Shown here in pieces: positions 36,492 through 46,175 of a DNA stretch of 64,000 nt. Made by a program: the position numbers and the translations under genes. The notes under the pieces are model-generated. The model made no database searches. It was not told the DNA's origin and saw nothing but the letters and a program-made list of their open reading frames with translations. Position 1 is the first letter of the stretch, and each line of letters starts with the position of its first letter. This stretch comes from Conchocele bisecta (taxonomy: Eukaryota > Mollusca > Bivalvia > Lucinida > Thyasiridae): positions 27,966,560 to 28,030,559 of the forward strand of contig CM055280.1 of NCBI GenBank assembly GCA_029237695.1, read 5' to 3'.

Positions 36492-36652
36492 AGTAGTATA
36501 TAGGGAGTCAAAATGATACCACCTACGTTGGTATCGTTTCCACCCCTCTACACTACCCCCAACACCCCCGAAAAATCAAAAATTGGATAACGAGGAAATT
36601 GTCTCCCACCACCCCCGAAAAATTCAAAGATTGGTGTCATAAATACATCATG
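36492..36652 (+). repeat. Polinton left terminal inverted repeat
   Basis: This 161 bp matches the reverse complement of 54086-54244. It holds two diverged sub-repeats of a C-rich motif (CACCCCCGAAAAATC) separated by about 50 bp. The inner edge reaches TCATAAATACATCATG. The first promoter motif copy (36656-36675) begins directly inside it. Confidence 0.93.
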
Positions 36653-36806
36653 TATTTTTCACGTCCAATTGAACAGATAAAACTATACTAATAAAAAGGA
36701 TTTATTTTTGTCTCGTTGTCATATTGGTGTCATAAATACCTCATGTTATTTTCACGTCCAATTGAACATATACATTTAATAGGTTATAATAAAATATTAT
36801 AACAAA
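36631..36806 (+). promoter_or_regulatory. Left-end promoter region with duplicated CACGTCCAATTG motif
   Basis: A 45-bp block is present twice (36631-36675 and 36724-36768), each ending in TTTTCACGTCCAATTGAACA. An AT-rich stretch with TTATAATAAAATATT follows, then the ATG at 36807. The same core occurs as an inverted pair between PolB and the zinc-finger gene, which suggests a common regulator. The promoter role is inferred from position and repetition. Confidence 0.6.
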
Positions 36807-37186
36807 ATGGATAATAAAATACGCAACGAATTGGAATTTTGTAATGACTTTGATGAAGAATTTTACGCGCTGTGTTTTCTACAGTATTAAAACACGGTAA
36901 AATGACAATACTATGTGGTATCGAATACATGAAATATCAGCGTAATTTATTACGCTGCGATAAAAACGTTGCATTTACAATATTAAACCGGCAATTATGT
37001 CGCCGGTATAAGTATCAAATTTATGTAATGAAGCGACTAAATAGGATCGGAGAAACACTACCGAAACATTATCAAACTAATTTTATAAAACAGTTTAAAA
37101 TCAAAGATTCGTTTACGGATATGCGTTTCTACGATATCACTTTTAACGAAGAAATTGGAAAATTATTAGAAGAAATTGGAAATTGA
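36807..37186 (+). CDS. Small Polinton protein, left-end paralog 1 (frameshifted)
   Basis: First gene inside the left TIR, about 126 codons from ATG 36807 to TGA 37186. The span of 380 nt is not a multiple of three, so one frameshift is present, near 36870-36900. It is a basic, aromatic-rich protein containing GIEYMKYQRN and VAFTILNRQLC, shared with the next gene; the two look like a tandem duplication. No family is recognised. The arm A copy (5003-5382, minus) is also broken, with a one-base insertion relative to this copy at a different place. Expression from the duplicated left-end motif is likely but inferred. Confidence 0.7.
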
Positions 37187-37212
37187 ACAGAAAAAAACAA
37201 CTATTAGAGAAA

Positions 37213-37575
37213 ATGGATAATACAATACAATTGGAATTGAAAATTTTTAATAACTGTGTTGAAGAAATTTACGAATCTTATGGGGGTTATAATCCTATAT
37301 ATAAATTCTATAAAATTAGAACACTAGGCGATATCGAATACATGAAATACCATCGTAATTTATTACGCTCCGATAAAAACGTTGCATTTACAATATTATA
37401 CCGGCAATTATGTCAACTATACAAGAGGCAAATACAAACATTAAGACGGATAATGCGTATCGGATATGAAACTAAGGTGTATTATATAAAATTGTTAAAA
37501 CCCAACGATTCATTTACGAATATACATTTCTACGATATCGCTTATAAAGAAACTGAAAAAAAAAATTATTATTGA
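37213..37575 (+). CDS. Small Polinton protein, left-end paralog 2
   Basis: Uninterrupted 120-residue protein from ATG 37213 to TGA 37575, starting MDNTIQLELKIF. A longer reading from 37183 is possible, but the ATG at 37213 matches the MDN start of paralog 1, so it is preferred. Shared blocks with paralog 1 are IEYMKY, RNLLR, KNVAFTIL, and a C-terminal FTNIHFYDIAY that parallels FTDMRFYDITF. It is basic with many Tyr and Arg and no membrane segment. Function is unknown; a DNA- or RNA-binding early protein is possible from charge and position only. The arm A copy at 4610-4976 has a frameshift near its 5' end. Confidence 0.75.
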   Translation: MDNTIQLELKIFNNCVEEIYESYGGYNPIYKFYKIRTLGDIEYMKYHRNLLRSDKNVAFTILYRQLCQLYKRQIQTLRRIMRIGYETKVYYIKLLKPNDSFTNIHFYDIAYKETEKKNYY

Positions 37576-37664
37576 ACAGCAATGTTGATGCTAAGACAAA
37601 TAACATCTCCCTGAAACAGCGTGTCCATTTATCCCCATGAACCTGCTAAGGTCAAAGATCGTGT

Positions 37665-37727
37665 CATGACAACGGCCGGAGTTGTCTGCCCATTTCAAGC
37701 GGTCGGACTCCGAACGCCGTTGTCATG
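37665..37727. other. Strong intergenic hairpin in the Polinton
   Basis: CATGACAACGG and CCGTTGTCATG bracket a 63-nt segment with an inner GGAGT/ACTCC pairing, giving a long stem. It sits between the convergent left-end genes and the two-transmembrane gene. The arm A copy is at 4458-4520. A shared transcription end or part of a small RNA are both possible. Confidence 0.7.
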
Positions 37728-37778
37728 CAGTTGTTTACCATAGCGACCACATTTGTAGGGATAGAAATAAATAAATAA

Positions 37779-37863
37779 AAATGTTTAGCTCCAACCGCGG
37801 CGCGAACCCACGACGCTCGTCTCTATAGAGTATATCCTTAACCCACACGACCACATAGGCTGT
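37779..37863 (-). ncRNA. tRNA-like Pol III transcription unit candidate in the Polinton (arm B)
   Basis: On the minus strand an A-box-like TGGTCGTGTGGG is followed about 45 nt later by a B-box-like GGTTCGCGCC, inside a T-arm-like stem CGTGG/CCGCG. About 17 nt downstream a T run (five here, six in arm A at 4403-4408) could terminate Pol III. No convincing anticodon stem or 7-bp acceptor forms, so it is not a functional tRNA. It could be a decayed tRNA-derived SINE inside the element, or a small RNA of the element itself. Confidence 0.4.
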
Positions 37864-38160
37864 TATGATAAACATTACCTAGTGTTGTACAATTATCAAT
37901 TACGACAATGTTTCAATTACACGGGTTATGAACCATGCGTAAATTGATAGCCAAGGTAAACAGAGCCGAGTGTATCAATTACACAGACGGTGTGTACAGT
38001 GTAATCCTCGACTGAATTTGTAATTCTCAGTGAAAAACACATGTTGTATAGGTATGTAAATTTGTTTACTGCACCAATATAATTAATAATTTTTTAAAAA
38101 TTATAAAATTAAGAAAATTAGAAAATTAATTTTTATTTTTTTTAATTATTTTATAAAATA

Positions 38161-38807
38161 TCACAATGGTGCTGTAACATTTCCTCCGACTTTATTTCCA
38201 AGTTTTACCCTAAATTTATCCCAATCAGTACACTCAATTTTGGGCATGGTGGCGCGCGCCTTGATTCTTATATCATTTTTTAATTCTTCATATCTCCCCA
38301 TTTCTTCCACCACGGATTCAAACTCTAAATTTGATATTTTCTTATCGGCCAACGCTTTGGACACCATAACGTCGATGCTATTTTTCTTAGACCTAGCTAG
38401 AACGGATATTCTATCATGTTTTCTCTACATTTTTTTCTCGAGTTTTCCACCCGACGACCCCTAATTACCATAAACAGCAACCCAGAAACGGCTGACACCG
38501 CACATAAAATCCCCGCTACAGGAACCGTTATAATGGTGGATATAGTTGCAGCTGTCCCCGCCCCACACAACACAGAAACACTTGCCAGAACCGTACTAGA
38601 TGCTTCAGCTATGTTCACCGCGCGCTTATATTTGTTAGCGTGTCTTTTTCTATTTGCACATTCTCTAACTAAAATATCCTGCATAGCGACGATATTATTC
38701 AACCTAAAATCTGAACTTCTTTCGTTAATTTGAGATGTAGTGGTATTGAGAGTTGGATACAGTGTTGATGGATCGGTATTGACAATTGGAAGCGGTGATT
38801 CGTTCAT
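38161..38807 (-). CDS. Two-transmembrane Polinton protein (frameshifted copy)
   Basis: Arm B copy of the 213-residue protein that is intact in arm A (3382-4023). The 647-nt span and split reading frame show a break near 38400-38470, between the second membrane segment and the C-terminal helical part. The N-terminal ~60 residues are polar, two hydrophobic segments follow at about residues 70-115, and the charged C-terminal half is probably helical. Related proteins are known to me from other metazoan Polintons, but no function has been assigned. It could be a virion membrane or egress protein (inference). Confidence 0.75.
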
Positions 38808-38845
38808 ATTTAAAATTTTACAAATTTATTTCAATATATTAGTAT

Positions 38846-40626
38846 TTACAAAATAAGTTCAATTAACAATGAGACAATAGTGGAATAACTCTCTGTGTCA
38901 CCGATTTTCGTAACAAAGTTAATAACACTACCTTTGGAAAGTCTAATTCGATCATAACCGGAGAACGAAACCACCGTCGAACTATCTCCAGAGATTTTAG
39001 TGACTCCAAACCCCCGTTCTTCCCCATCTACTACAATATTTATCGCGACCGCGCCCCCAGTTTACCACTACCATTAACGAGCAGACCGCCATTTGGATAA
39101 CTTCACCTGCAGCTGTCATAGTGTATCCCCCATATTTATTACTCGCTTTGGCACCGAACGAATATTCAACCAATGGGCCCCGCTTCTCATCCCAAACTGT
39201 TATGACACGTTTTGGCGTTTTCATTGTTTGCACTATTCCGGCAAGCGCACTGTTTGCGGGTTATATGCCTCAGTACGAATCTTTTCAGAGGTATCCTCAA
39301 GGGCTTTGGTCGCGGCTATACGATCGTGTGTTTCAGTTTATCGGTTATCTTTCCGTCTAGTTCAGTAAGTGCCGCTTCTCTGCTGAGAGAGTCCTCTAAG
39401 CGCAACGCATCATAAGCCTCCGTAATGGTCGCCTGGTGGCCTTCTAGGGCTTTTTCAACACCCAACCGGGCCTCTTTTTGAAATTCTGTTATTTTTCCGT
39501 CTAGTTCAGCAACCGCCGCTTCTCTGAGAGAGTCCTCTGAGCGCAACACCCTATAAGCCTCCATAATGTCCGCCTGGTGGTCTTCTCGGGCTTTCTCAAT
39601 ACCCGTTCGGACCCCCTCAACCCCCAACCGGGCCTCTTTTCGAAATTTGGTTATTTTTTCGTATAGTTTAGTAATTGCCACTTCTCTGTTGAGAGAGTCC
39701 TCTGAGCGTAACGCCCCATAAGCCTCCGCAATGGCCTCCTTGTGGTCTTCTCGGACCCCCTCAATCCCCGTCTCTTTCAGAAATTCGGCTATTTTCCCGT
39801 CTAGTTCAGTAAGTGTAGCTTCTTTGCTGAGAAAGTCCTCTAAGCGCAACGCATCATAAGCCTCCGCAATGGCCTCAGCAAGGTTCACCTGGTGGTCTTC
39901 TCGGACTTTATCAATACCCGACCGGGCCTCTTTTCGAAATTCGGTTATTTTTCCGTCTAGTTCAACAACCGCCGCTTCTTTGTTGAGAGAGTCCTCTAAG
40001 CGCAACACCCTATAAGCCTCCGTAAAGTCCGCCTGGTGGTCTTCTCGGACTTTATCAATACCCGACGTGGCCTCTTTTTGAAATTTGGTTATTTTTTTAT
40101 CTAGTTCGGTAAATGCCGCATCTCTAATGAGAGAGTCCTCTAAGCGCAACGTAAGGGCCGCCTGGCGGTCTGCTCGGACTTTATCAATATCCGACCTGCT
40201 CTCTTTTCGAAATTTGGTTATTTTCCCATCTAGTTCGGTAAGTGCCGCTTCTTTGCTGAGAGAGTCCTTTAAGAGCAACGCATCATAAGCCTCCGTAAGG
40301 TCCGCCTGGTGGTCTTCTCGGACTTTATCAATCCCCAACCGGGCCTCTTTTCGAAATTCGGTTATTTTTTCACCTAGTTCGTTTAGTTCCGTATGCGTTT
40401 CTTCACGACTTTGTGTATTCACAGCCAGGGCATATTCTCTAAGTTGTGACAGTAGACTCTTGTGAATCTCGTCCGTGGCCCTCGATATAATTCTATTGAT
40501 CAAGGCCTTTGTTTTTTGGGTAGTTAAAAAGTCGCCCTCTGTCGGGATGAATCCCCCTTCTGCCGGTTCCAAATTCTTTGAATTTGTCACCCAATCGGAA
40601 GAACTACCTGGTCCGTATATACTCAT
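38846..40626 (-). CDS. Fiber/spike-like protein: coiled-coil repeat shaft plus beta-rich head
   Basis: About 593 codons from the ATG at 40626, which starts MSIYGPGSSSDWV; an in-frame upstream ATG exists but has a poor N-terminus. The first ~100 residues are a non-repetitive tail region. Then follow about seven repeats of 43-54 residues with the pattern ELDGKITxFRKEAR, DKVREDHQA, TEAYDALRLEDSLS. They are strongly heptad-like and predict a long helical shaft. The last ~130 residues form a Gly/Val-rich head ending SLLIELIL. A 2-bp insertion near 39330 separates shaft from head here, while arm A has an intact head and a broken shaft. The tail-shaft-head layout resembles virus attachment fibers; related C-termini occur in other Polintons. 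Confidence 0.75.
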
Positions 40627-40689
40627 AATGTTGATAATATATATTACGAACATGCGTTTAATTCTAAATAATTTTCTTAATTTTTTCAA

Positions 40690-41427
40690 TTAATTTGAAA
40701 TTTCTAGGACGACCGAAATCGGGTAATCGTTCTTCAACTCTCTCCCTTTATCATCAAGAATAGAAATCTTCAACTCGTGGATGTGTCCCGATTCCAAAAC
40801 TTTCATCTCGGGGTGTGGGAAGTCTAAGGTCACAGTCTCGCCATAGAAACAGTCGCTGGCGGGCACAGTTTTCAGTAATGTGCTGGGGGATCCGTCTACC
40901 GTGTTGTACGATGTGTTCACCCGATGAAGGTGCACCCTGAGAGTTTTTGTGAAGGCGAAGTTTACTGGGGTATCGCCGCGGTGATAACCCACGGGGAAGA
41001 CAAAGTTCAACGGGAACACTCGCCCTTCATCCTCGTTGTAAGGGGGTGCAAATTTAAATCCTAACATTGAGGCCAACCCCGGAGTGATCTTTATTTTTTT
41101 ATCAACGGACAATGTCGCAATCCCCGTGGCTTTTGAGACTGTGAGAGTGCCACTAACAGGTATATTCCTTGCGATTGAAGCTTGGACATCTCTGAAACCC
41201 CAAAGGTCAGGACGTACTACGGCAGCTAATTCCTCTAGATGTATATCTACCGGCAAGATAGCCTCTACCCGTTCTATTCCTTTGATATCCTTGTACATTT
41301 CAATGTTTTTCCACCCAACCGTGAAGGTGATTGATCTAAGGCCTACCCGGCGTTTTCCGCAGCAGTTGTCGATTGATTTTTGAAGTTCACAACTCCCTTT
41401 TTGAACATTAGTGATAGTAGCAAACAT
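40690..41427 (-). CDS. Penton/minor-capsid-like Polinton protein
   Basis: Intact 245-residue protein from ATG 41427 (MFATITNVQK) to TAA 40690. An in-frame upstream ATG would add ten hydrophobic residues and overlap the divergent gene, so the inner start is preferred. It is beta-strand rich with no membrane segment. The C-terminal block has ELKISILDDKGR then YPISVVLEI, a pattern recurrent in a conserved metazoan Polinton family. A minor capsid or penton-base-like role fits its size, but I assign it by resemblance only. The start codon is just 14 bp from the divergent gene at 41442. The arm A copy (753-1494) is frameshifted. Confidence 0.7.
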   Translation of the reverse strand: MFATITNVQKGSCELQKSIDNCCGKRRVGLRSITFTVGWKNIEMYKDIKGIERVEAILPVDIHLEELAAVVRPDLWGFRDVQASIARNIPVSGTLTVSKATGIATLSVDKKIKITPGLASMLGFKFAPPYNEDEGRVFPLNFVFPVGYHRGDTPVNFAFTKTLRVHLHRVNTSYNTVDGSPSTLLKTVPASDCFYGETVTLDFPHPEMKVLESGHIHELKISILDDKGRELKNDYPISVVLEISN

Positions 41428-41441
41428 AATAATATATTTCA

Positions 41442-42807
41442 ATGGATACCAAAGCATTTAGCTTTAACTCTAATGCAAAGTACGCGGTCGGAGGTAAATA
41501 CACGCAAAAAGACGTTGTTAACCACCTTGTACACCCAACCGTAACGGTTAGACCGGACAGCGGCTTTGCCACCAATTTCCCTAACACGTTTGAGAAATAT
41601 AGGCTGCCAAGATTAATACGATGGAGGTGGTAAACGGGTGGAAAGCAACACCGATGCAGTTTTGGCAGAACCAAATAAATTTCGCTGTATGGTGCGCAAC
41701 AGCCGGGTGTCGAGTTTCATATAAAGACCATCTGACATCCAAGAATGTCATGCTCCGAAGTGTCTACAACTTTCATGCGTATTATACTATTAGGAGGATT
41801 CTCAAAGAACTAGGTATTTCACTACCTCAAGACGACGCCTAGGATCCCATTTCCAACGCATACGACCGTATGGCGTTTGAAAGACTGTGTAACGAATTTA
41901 ACGTTTCAAAAGACGCGGACTGGAGACAGAAAAAATTTCCTACCAGCACCGGCCTCGGGGACGATCACACGGTGACCACATCGTCAGTCGGAACGCGGGG
42001 AATTTTGACCCCGCGATGATGACATTCGGGCCGGAAGTGTCTGGAGGTCGGCACTGTGGCGTGTTTTCTTGTAAAATGTTACCTCCGAAACGGGCTCACG
42101 TCGATTACATACAGCAGGCTGCTGAGGTTCAGGACGCGTGGGGTACATTTATGTTAGATAAGGGTATAGGGTTCACGCAGGCCGGGGTTACTCGCGTCAA
42201 CGACTCCATTCGCACATACGTCTGGTCCATCCTCGGCGCACAGAAGCAAACTCGCAGTTCTATACTGGGCACGGGAACAGCGTTTGATGCACAAAAACAA
42301 TTCTTGGCACTTGTAGAGGACGCCATCTCAGCTAGGGTGGACCTGGAGAAGGCGATCCAGAATTATCAAGACGTTTTGCAGAATGCCAGCACCCCAGTAG
42401 ACTATGTATTTGGAATAGGTCTTTATATGGCGCCGAGCAATATGATACTACGAGACGACCCGGTTGACGGTTACAATAATCAGATCGTAATCGCCACCGC
42501 CAATCAAAAAATCGGCCACAACGGTAACGTGAACACGGATATCATCAAGCGCACCCCCAACATGATCGGGTCCACCCAATCTGCGATTGGTGTTGATGTT
42601 GTAAATTCAAATAAATTTGAAAAAGATTTCATAAAACCCCCAATTCACGAATTGGCCACCCCATCAAGTTCATTTGAACCCGTTGTTTCACCCACACCCC
42701 CAATCAATCACAAATTGGGTGAAATTGGAAGCACAACACACGAGGAGGAGAAATTAGGGCTCGTCATCGCCCTCGTGGCGATCGGATTATTTACGCTTTG
42801 GTTGTAG
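41442..42807 (+). CDS. Conserved ~455-residue Polinton protein with C-terminal membrane anchor (frameshifted)
   Basis: Reading begins at ATG 41442 and ends at TAG 42807. Three open segments in different frames show at least two breaks, near 41580-41625 and 41840-42020. The middle contains AVWCATAGC and NFHAYYTIRRILKELG, typical of a conserved metazoan Polinton protein of unknown role. The long third segment (42016-42807) has a helical region (QNYQDVLQNAS) and a Pro/Ser-rich linker. A final hydrophobic anchor, LGLVIALVAIGLFTLWL, precedes the stop. Its 3' end overlaps the opposing membrane-protein gene by 21 bp. The start is shared with arm A (1-738, minus). Confidence 0.75.
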
Positions 42808-43050
42808 GAACTCTCTGGCAGAGAATAATAGGAGACCGGCGATTGCCACGATTAAAGCCCAAGTTTTATTGGCGAGCAATCCGACCGTTTTTGATAATAT
42901 AGATAACAAGAAGGAGAGGAGACCCCCGATCAACCCAGGCAGCGCGGCAGCCAACTTTCCTGCTAATTTAGCCAGGAGTTGGCGAGGGCTTTTAGTTGTT
43001 TTTTTATCCATTTTTTTACCCCACCGGATGGAGCTGGTGCTGGTGCTGGT

Positions 43051-43083
<33 letters not shown>

Positions 43084-44181
43084 ACAAATTGACAGCTACA
43101 AATAGAGACGATATAGATAGAATTAGGGTCGATATAATCATGCTGGCTGCCGCGATGACGGTTATTATCGTGACGCCCTTCTCTCTGAACAGAGTGCGAA
43201 TACGCGCACCGAGTGTAGTGTCCTCGTGCAGAACCCTCGAGATTGTTTCGCGGCTCCGACTTAATTGACCGGAAAGCGTCTCACGGTTAGTCGAGGCAGC
43301 CTCCAATCGAGCTTCTCTTTCGTCCCGCAACGACCGCAGGAGTTTGTTGATCCGCTCGGTAGATTCTCTATCGCCCCGTGCTTCCTTTATTTTTCTTTCT
43401 TCTAGAGCGATATGTTTGTCCAGCGCTGAGAGTTTGGAGAGGTTATTGACTAGTTCGCCCCGAGTTGTTTGCAGAACCTTATCGAGTCCCCGGAGTTCGC
43501 GAAGAGGTAACGGTGGGTCAAACTTCGTGCCGTTTATTTCGTTGACCGTGGTTTCAATCGTGTTAATAACGTCGGTGGCTACGCGAGGGATCTCGCTGAG
43601 CTCGATCGTTTCTATAGTGGCGGCCGTCTTCGCCAGCTCGTTTTGTCGGTAGCCTGAAAGGTTTTTATCATTTTTGTAGGCAGCGGCGCCCGAATGTCGT
43701 CGATCACTCCGAGAGCTCGTTGGAGGGGTGCTCCATATCGGTTCAATGAAGAGGTGCTGAGGAACTTCGTTGGGTCGTTCTTGTACGTCAGCAACTTCCA
43801 GCTATTGCCCCATTTAACCCACAGGTCTCCTCTTTTAGTGCTGCGGAACTCCAACGTGGCCTTGATGCCGTGTAGAGACACTATACTCTCCCACCGTTTC
43901 ACCAGAGTATCCGTTTCCTCGAGAGACGCCAGCTCACCCTCGGAGATCCCCGCAGGAATCTCGTAACCGCCCGCCCATGCCGGAGTTTTGGGTTGGTCCT
44001 TCCACGTTTCGAAATATGTACTCGCCTCGGGTGGGTGCTCTATGAAGGTCGTTTCGTCCTCATCACCGTCCAAGCCCTCTCCGCGGCTATATGGATTGAT
44101 ATCATCATCATCATCGAGGTAATCGTCTCGGTCGCCCGTAGTGCGATCGAATTCGTCCATGCCAATATCGAGACCAGCCAT
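42787..44181 (-). CDS. Multi-domain Polinton membrane protein with Ala-Pro linker (frameshifted)
   Basis: About 465 codons from ATG 44181 to the stop at 42787. Order: acidic N-terminus with DDDDD near residue 25; globular part ending around 43650; a long charged helical region rich in Arg/Glu; a membrane segment (VTIITVIAAASMII); an Ala-Pro repeat (43020-43082); and a hydrophobic C-terminal part (LAGKLAAALPGLIGGLLSF, then a second membrane segment). Similar layouts with a Pro-rich linker before LAKLAGK-A-ALPG occur in other animal Polintons. Frame breaks lie near 43600-43650 and 43080. A virion membrane-active or minor capsid role is plausible but unproven. Confidence 0.72.
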
Positions 44182-44247
44182 CTTTAATAATTATTATTAT
44201 ATTAAAGACAAAACAATACAGGTTTAATAGTTTCAATAAAATTAATT
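44182..44247. promoter_or_regulatory. Divergent promoter, membrane-protein gene / capsid gene
   Basis: A 66-bp intergenic region between the ATGs of oppositely oriented genes. It is almost entirely A/T (TTAATAATTATTATTATATT), with TATA-like stretches facing both ways. The promoter role follows from position. Confidence 0.5.
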
Positions 44248-45532
44248 ATGTCTTCGAGTCAATACGGTCGCAAACTCAATCCATACCGCAGACTGCGTGA
44301 GCCCCTCGGGGCAAAAGGCGTGAGACAGAGTGTCGTTATTTACGAACAACCCATCGACGATCGACCAGAACCAGCAGCTCTTAGTCCGCTTCCCCAACCT
44401 CGGAACTCACGACGTCATTGTGCCTGGGTACTGTTCGCCTCGCTTTCAATATTTCGCTAACGTCGACGGACGCGGACCGAACCGTCGTTCAGAACCTGGG
44501 TCGCACCATAGTCAAGAAGACTATGATAAAGATTTCTGGTAATGAGGTGATGTCGATCGACGACAGCGACGTCTACCATTGCTATCAGGACCTGTGGAAG
44601 ACGGCACAAGAGCGCGAAAACGCCGTCTATCAGGGTATTGACACCAGCAAAAATAAGAACGTAACCAGACTTAGAATCTGGGCTGCTAACAAGGCAGATA
44701 ACAACGCGAGTGACAATGCGGTCGCTGGCGCTTACGGCAACCGCTTCTACATTACGCTCGACTTTGAGTTGCTGGAGAGTCACATGCCCTACTATCAGAG
44801 CGCTTTGGCTGACTGCCTCGAATACGAACTAACGTTCAACGACTACGGCCGTATACGATCGATAATGTTTCGCTGGAGTACGACATGGTCACGATGCCCG
44901 AACTCGCGCGATTGATCAGAACCCAGTACGCCGGGCGCGTTGCCATACTTTACGACCGAGTTCTTCGCCATCGCAAGATGACGAAAGACAAAGGCGACAC
45001 ATTGTGGAATATTAACGTCAACGTACCCGCCCGCTCGATGAAAGGTATACTGATGCTGTTCGAGGAGGCTCGGTTCGCGTTCGGTGTTAGAAAAACCGAC
45101 AAATTCTATAACCCCAAAATCACGAAGGTAGAGGTGACGATCGAGGGAGTACCCAATCAACTCTACAGCGCGGGTCTTCGCGCGCACCAGCAGTGGGACG
45201 AAGTAAGAAAGCAGTTTGCTGCCGGCTCCAAGCGCTCCCCGGAGGTTGCCGCGGTTGCCAAAGACCTGCAGCTCTCGGCCGTCTCCCTCGCGGAGTTTCT
45301 GAATACCAATTACGCGCTATGGCTAGACATGCGAGCCAGCGACGACGACCAAATACACGGTAGCGGACGCCAAGTTGAGAACGCCAGCGAGGGTGTGACG
45401 ATCCAGATAACCAAAGAGGCGGATGGAAATGGGCCATTGAACGTGTACTTATATATAATTACAGACGCACAACTCAACATCGAAGATGGCCGATACGTCT
45501 CAGCACTCTACTGTAATAAAAAAATCATCTAA
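44248..45532 (+). CDS. Major capsid protein, double-jelly-roll type (frameshifted)
   Basis: Begins at ATG 44248 (MSSSQYGRK) and ends at TAA 45532. Open segments in successive frames show three breaks: near 44370, near 44410-44420 and near 44860. Recognisable blocks are GTHDVIVPG, LAFNISLTSTDADRTVVQNLG, DMRASDDDQIHGSGR and LNIEDGRYVSALY. These match the family often labelled F54H12.2-like in animal annotations, the Polinton major capsid protein. The product would build the icosahedral shell. The gene diverges from the membrane-protein gene and overlaps the ATPase by 47 bp, fitting a capsid-packaging unit. Confidence 0.88.
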
Positions 45533-46175
45533 CGATTTATTAATTAATTTTAAGAAAATTAACAATCAATACCAATTCACGATTGGAGATGCCCACTCTG
45601 CCATAATATGTGGGCAGACAGGATGTGGAAAAACGGTTTTCATCCTAGACTTGCTCGGGGGCTCCTACCGCGATGCCTTTCGTCATATTGTGATCCTGTG
45701 TCCCACTGTGCGGCACAACGATACTTATCAGCGGCGCCCGTGGATATGGACCGACACTGAGGTATACGTTATTGACCCCGGTGATAGGCTTCACGATTGG
45801 TTGCGTGGTTTATACCAAAAATTCCAGGGTGAGCCCACCCTATACGTGATTGATGATTGCTCAGCCAAGGCGGCGATGACCAAAAAGAAGGACATGCTCT
45901 CAGAGCTCGCATTTTCAGGCCGCCATGCGAGGCAAAACGTATGGATCTCCACTCAAAAATACAACGCCGTCCTCAAGGATCTGCGCGAGCAAACGAAATG
46001 GGTCGCCCTCTTTCACTGCAAGGACCGAGACTCATTCGATGACTGTCTTCGAGAGAATGACGTTATCCTAACGCGCGAGGAGCGCCTGGAGGTTCGACAG
46101 ATGCTTTCGGAAACTAAGGACGCCAAGCTTTTGCTAAAGACTGATCAACCAACTGCTTACGAAGTTATCAATTAA
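45486..46175 (+). CDS. DNA packaging ATPase, FtsK/HerA superfamily
   Basis: Intact 229 residues. The Walker A motif GQTGCGKT is at residues 43-50, and Walker B is TLYVIDD with the acidic pair at 123-124. A sensor-like ISTQKYN lies at 154-160. This is the A32-like packaging ATPase shared by Polintons, virophages and large DNA viruses, which pumps genome DNA into capsids. The length is normal for Polintons. The start overlaps the end of the capsid gene. A CCAATTCACGATTGG dyad lies in its 5' coding part (45572-45586), and an 18-bp motif at 45544-45561 recurs just after the stop at 46195-46212. Confidence 0.95.
   Translation: MADTSQHSTVIKKSSNDLLINFKKINNQYQFTIGDAHSAIICGQTGCGKTVFILDLLGGSYRDAFRHIVILCPTVRHNDTYQRRPWIWTDTEVYVIDPGDRLHDWLRGLYQKFQGEPTLYVIDDCSAKAAMTKKKDMLSELAFSGRHARQNVWISTQKYNAVLKDLREQTKWVALFHCKDRDSFDDCLRENDVILTREERLEVRQMLSETKDAKLLLKTDQPTAYEVIN

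Larger units (their letters stand above)
28372..42170. repeat. Arm B of a large inverted duplication
   Basis: Reverse-complement partner of 1-15926. It includes the flanking DNA, the Polinton insertion junction at 36491/36492 and the left 5.7 kb of the Polinton. Homology continues to the window's first base, so the duplication probably extends beyond the window on the arm A side. Arm B has a single 630-bp repeat where arm A has two, with hybrid diagnostic bases. Confidence 0.93.

Noticed and set aside
43344..43966. Plus-strand Ser/Val-rich frames opposite the membrane-protein gene
   Set aside because: They are shadows of the minus-strand gene 42787-44181, which has recognisable membrane and linker features.
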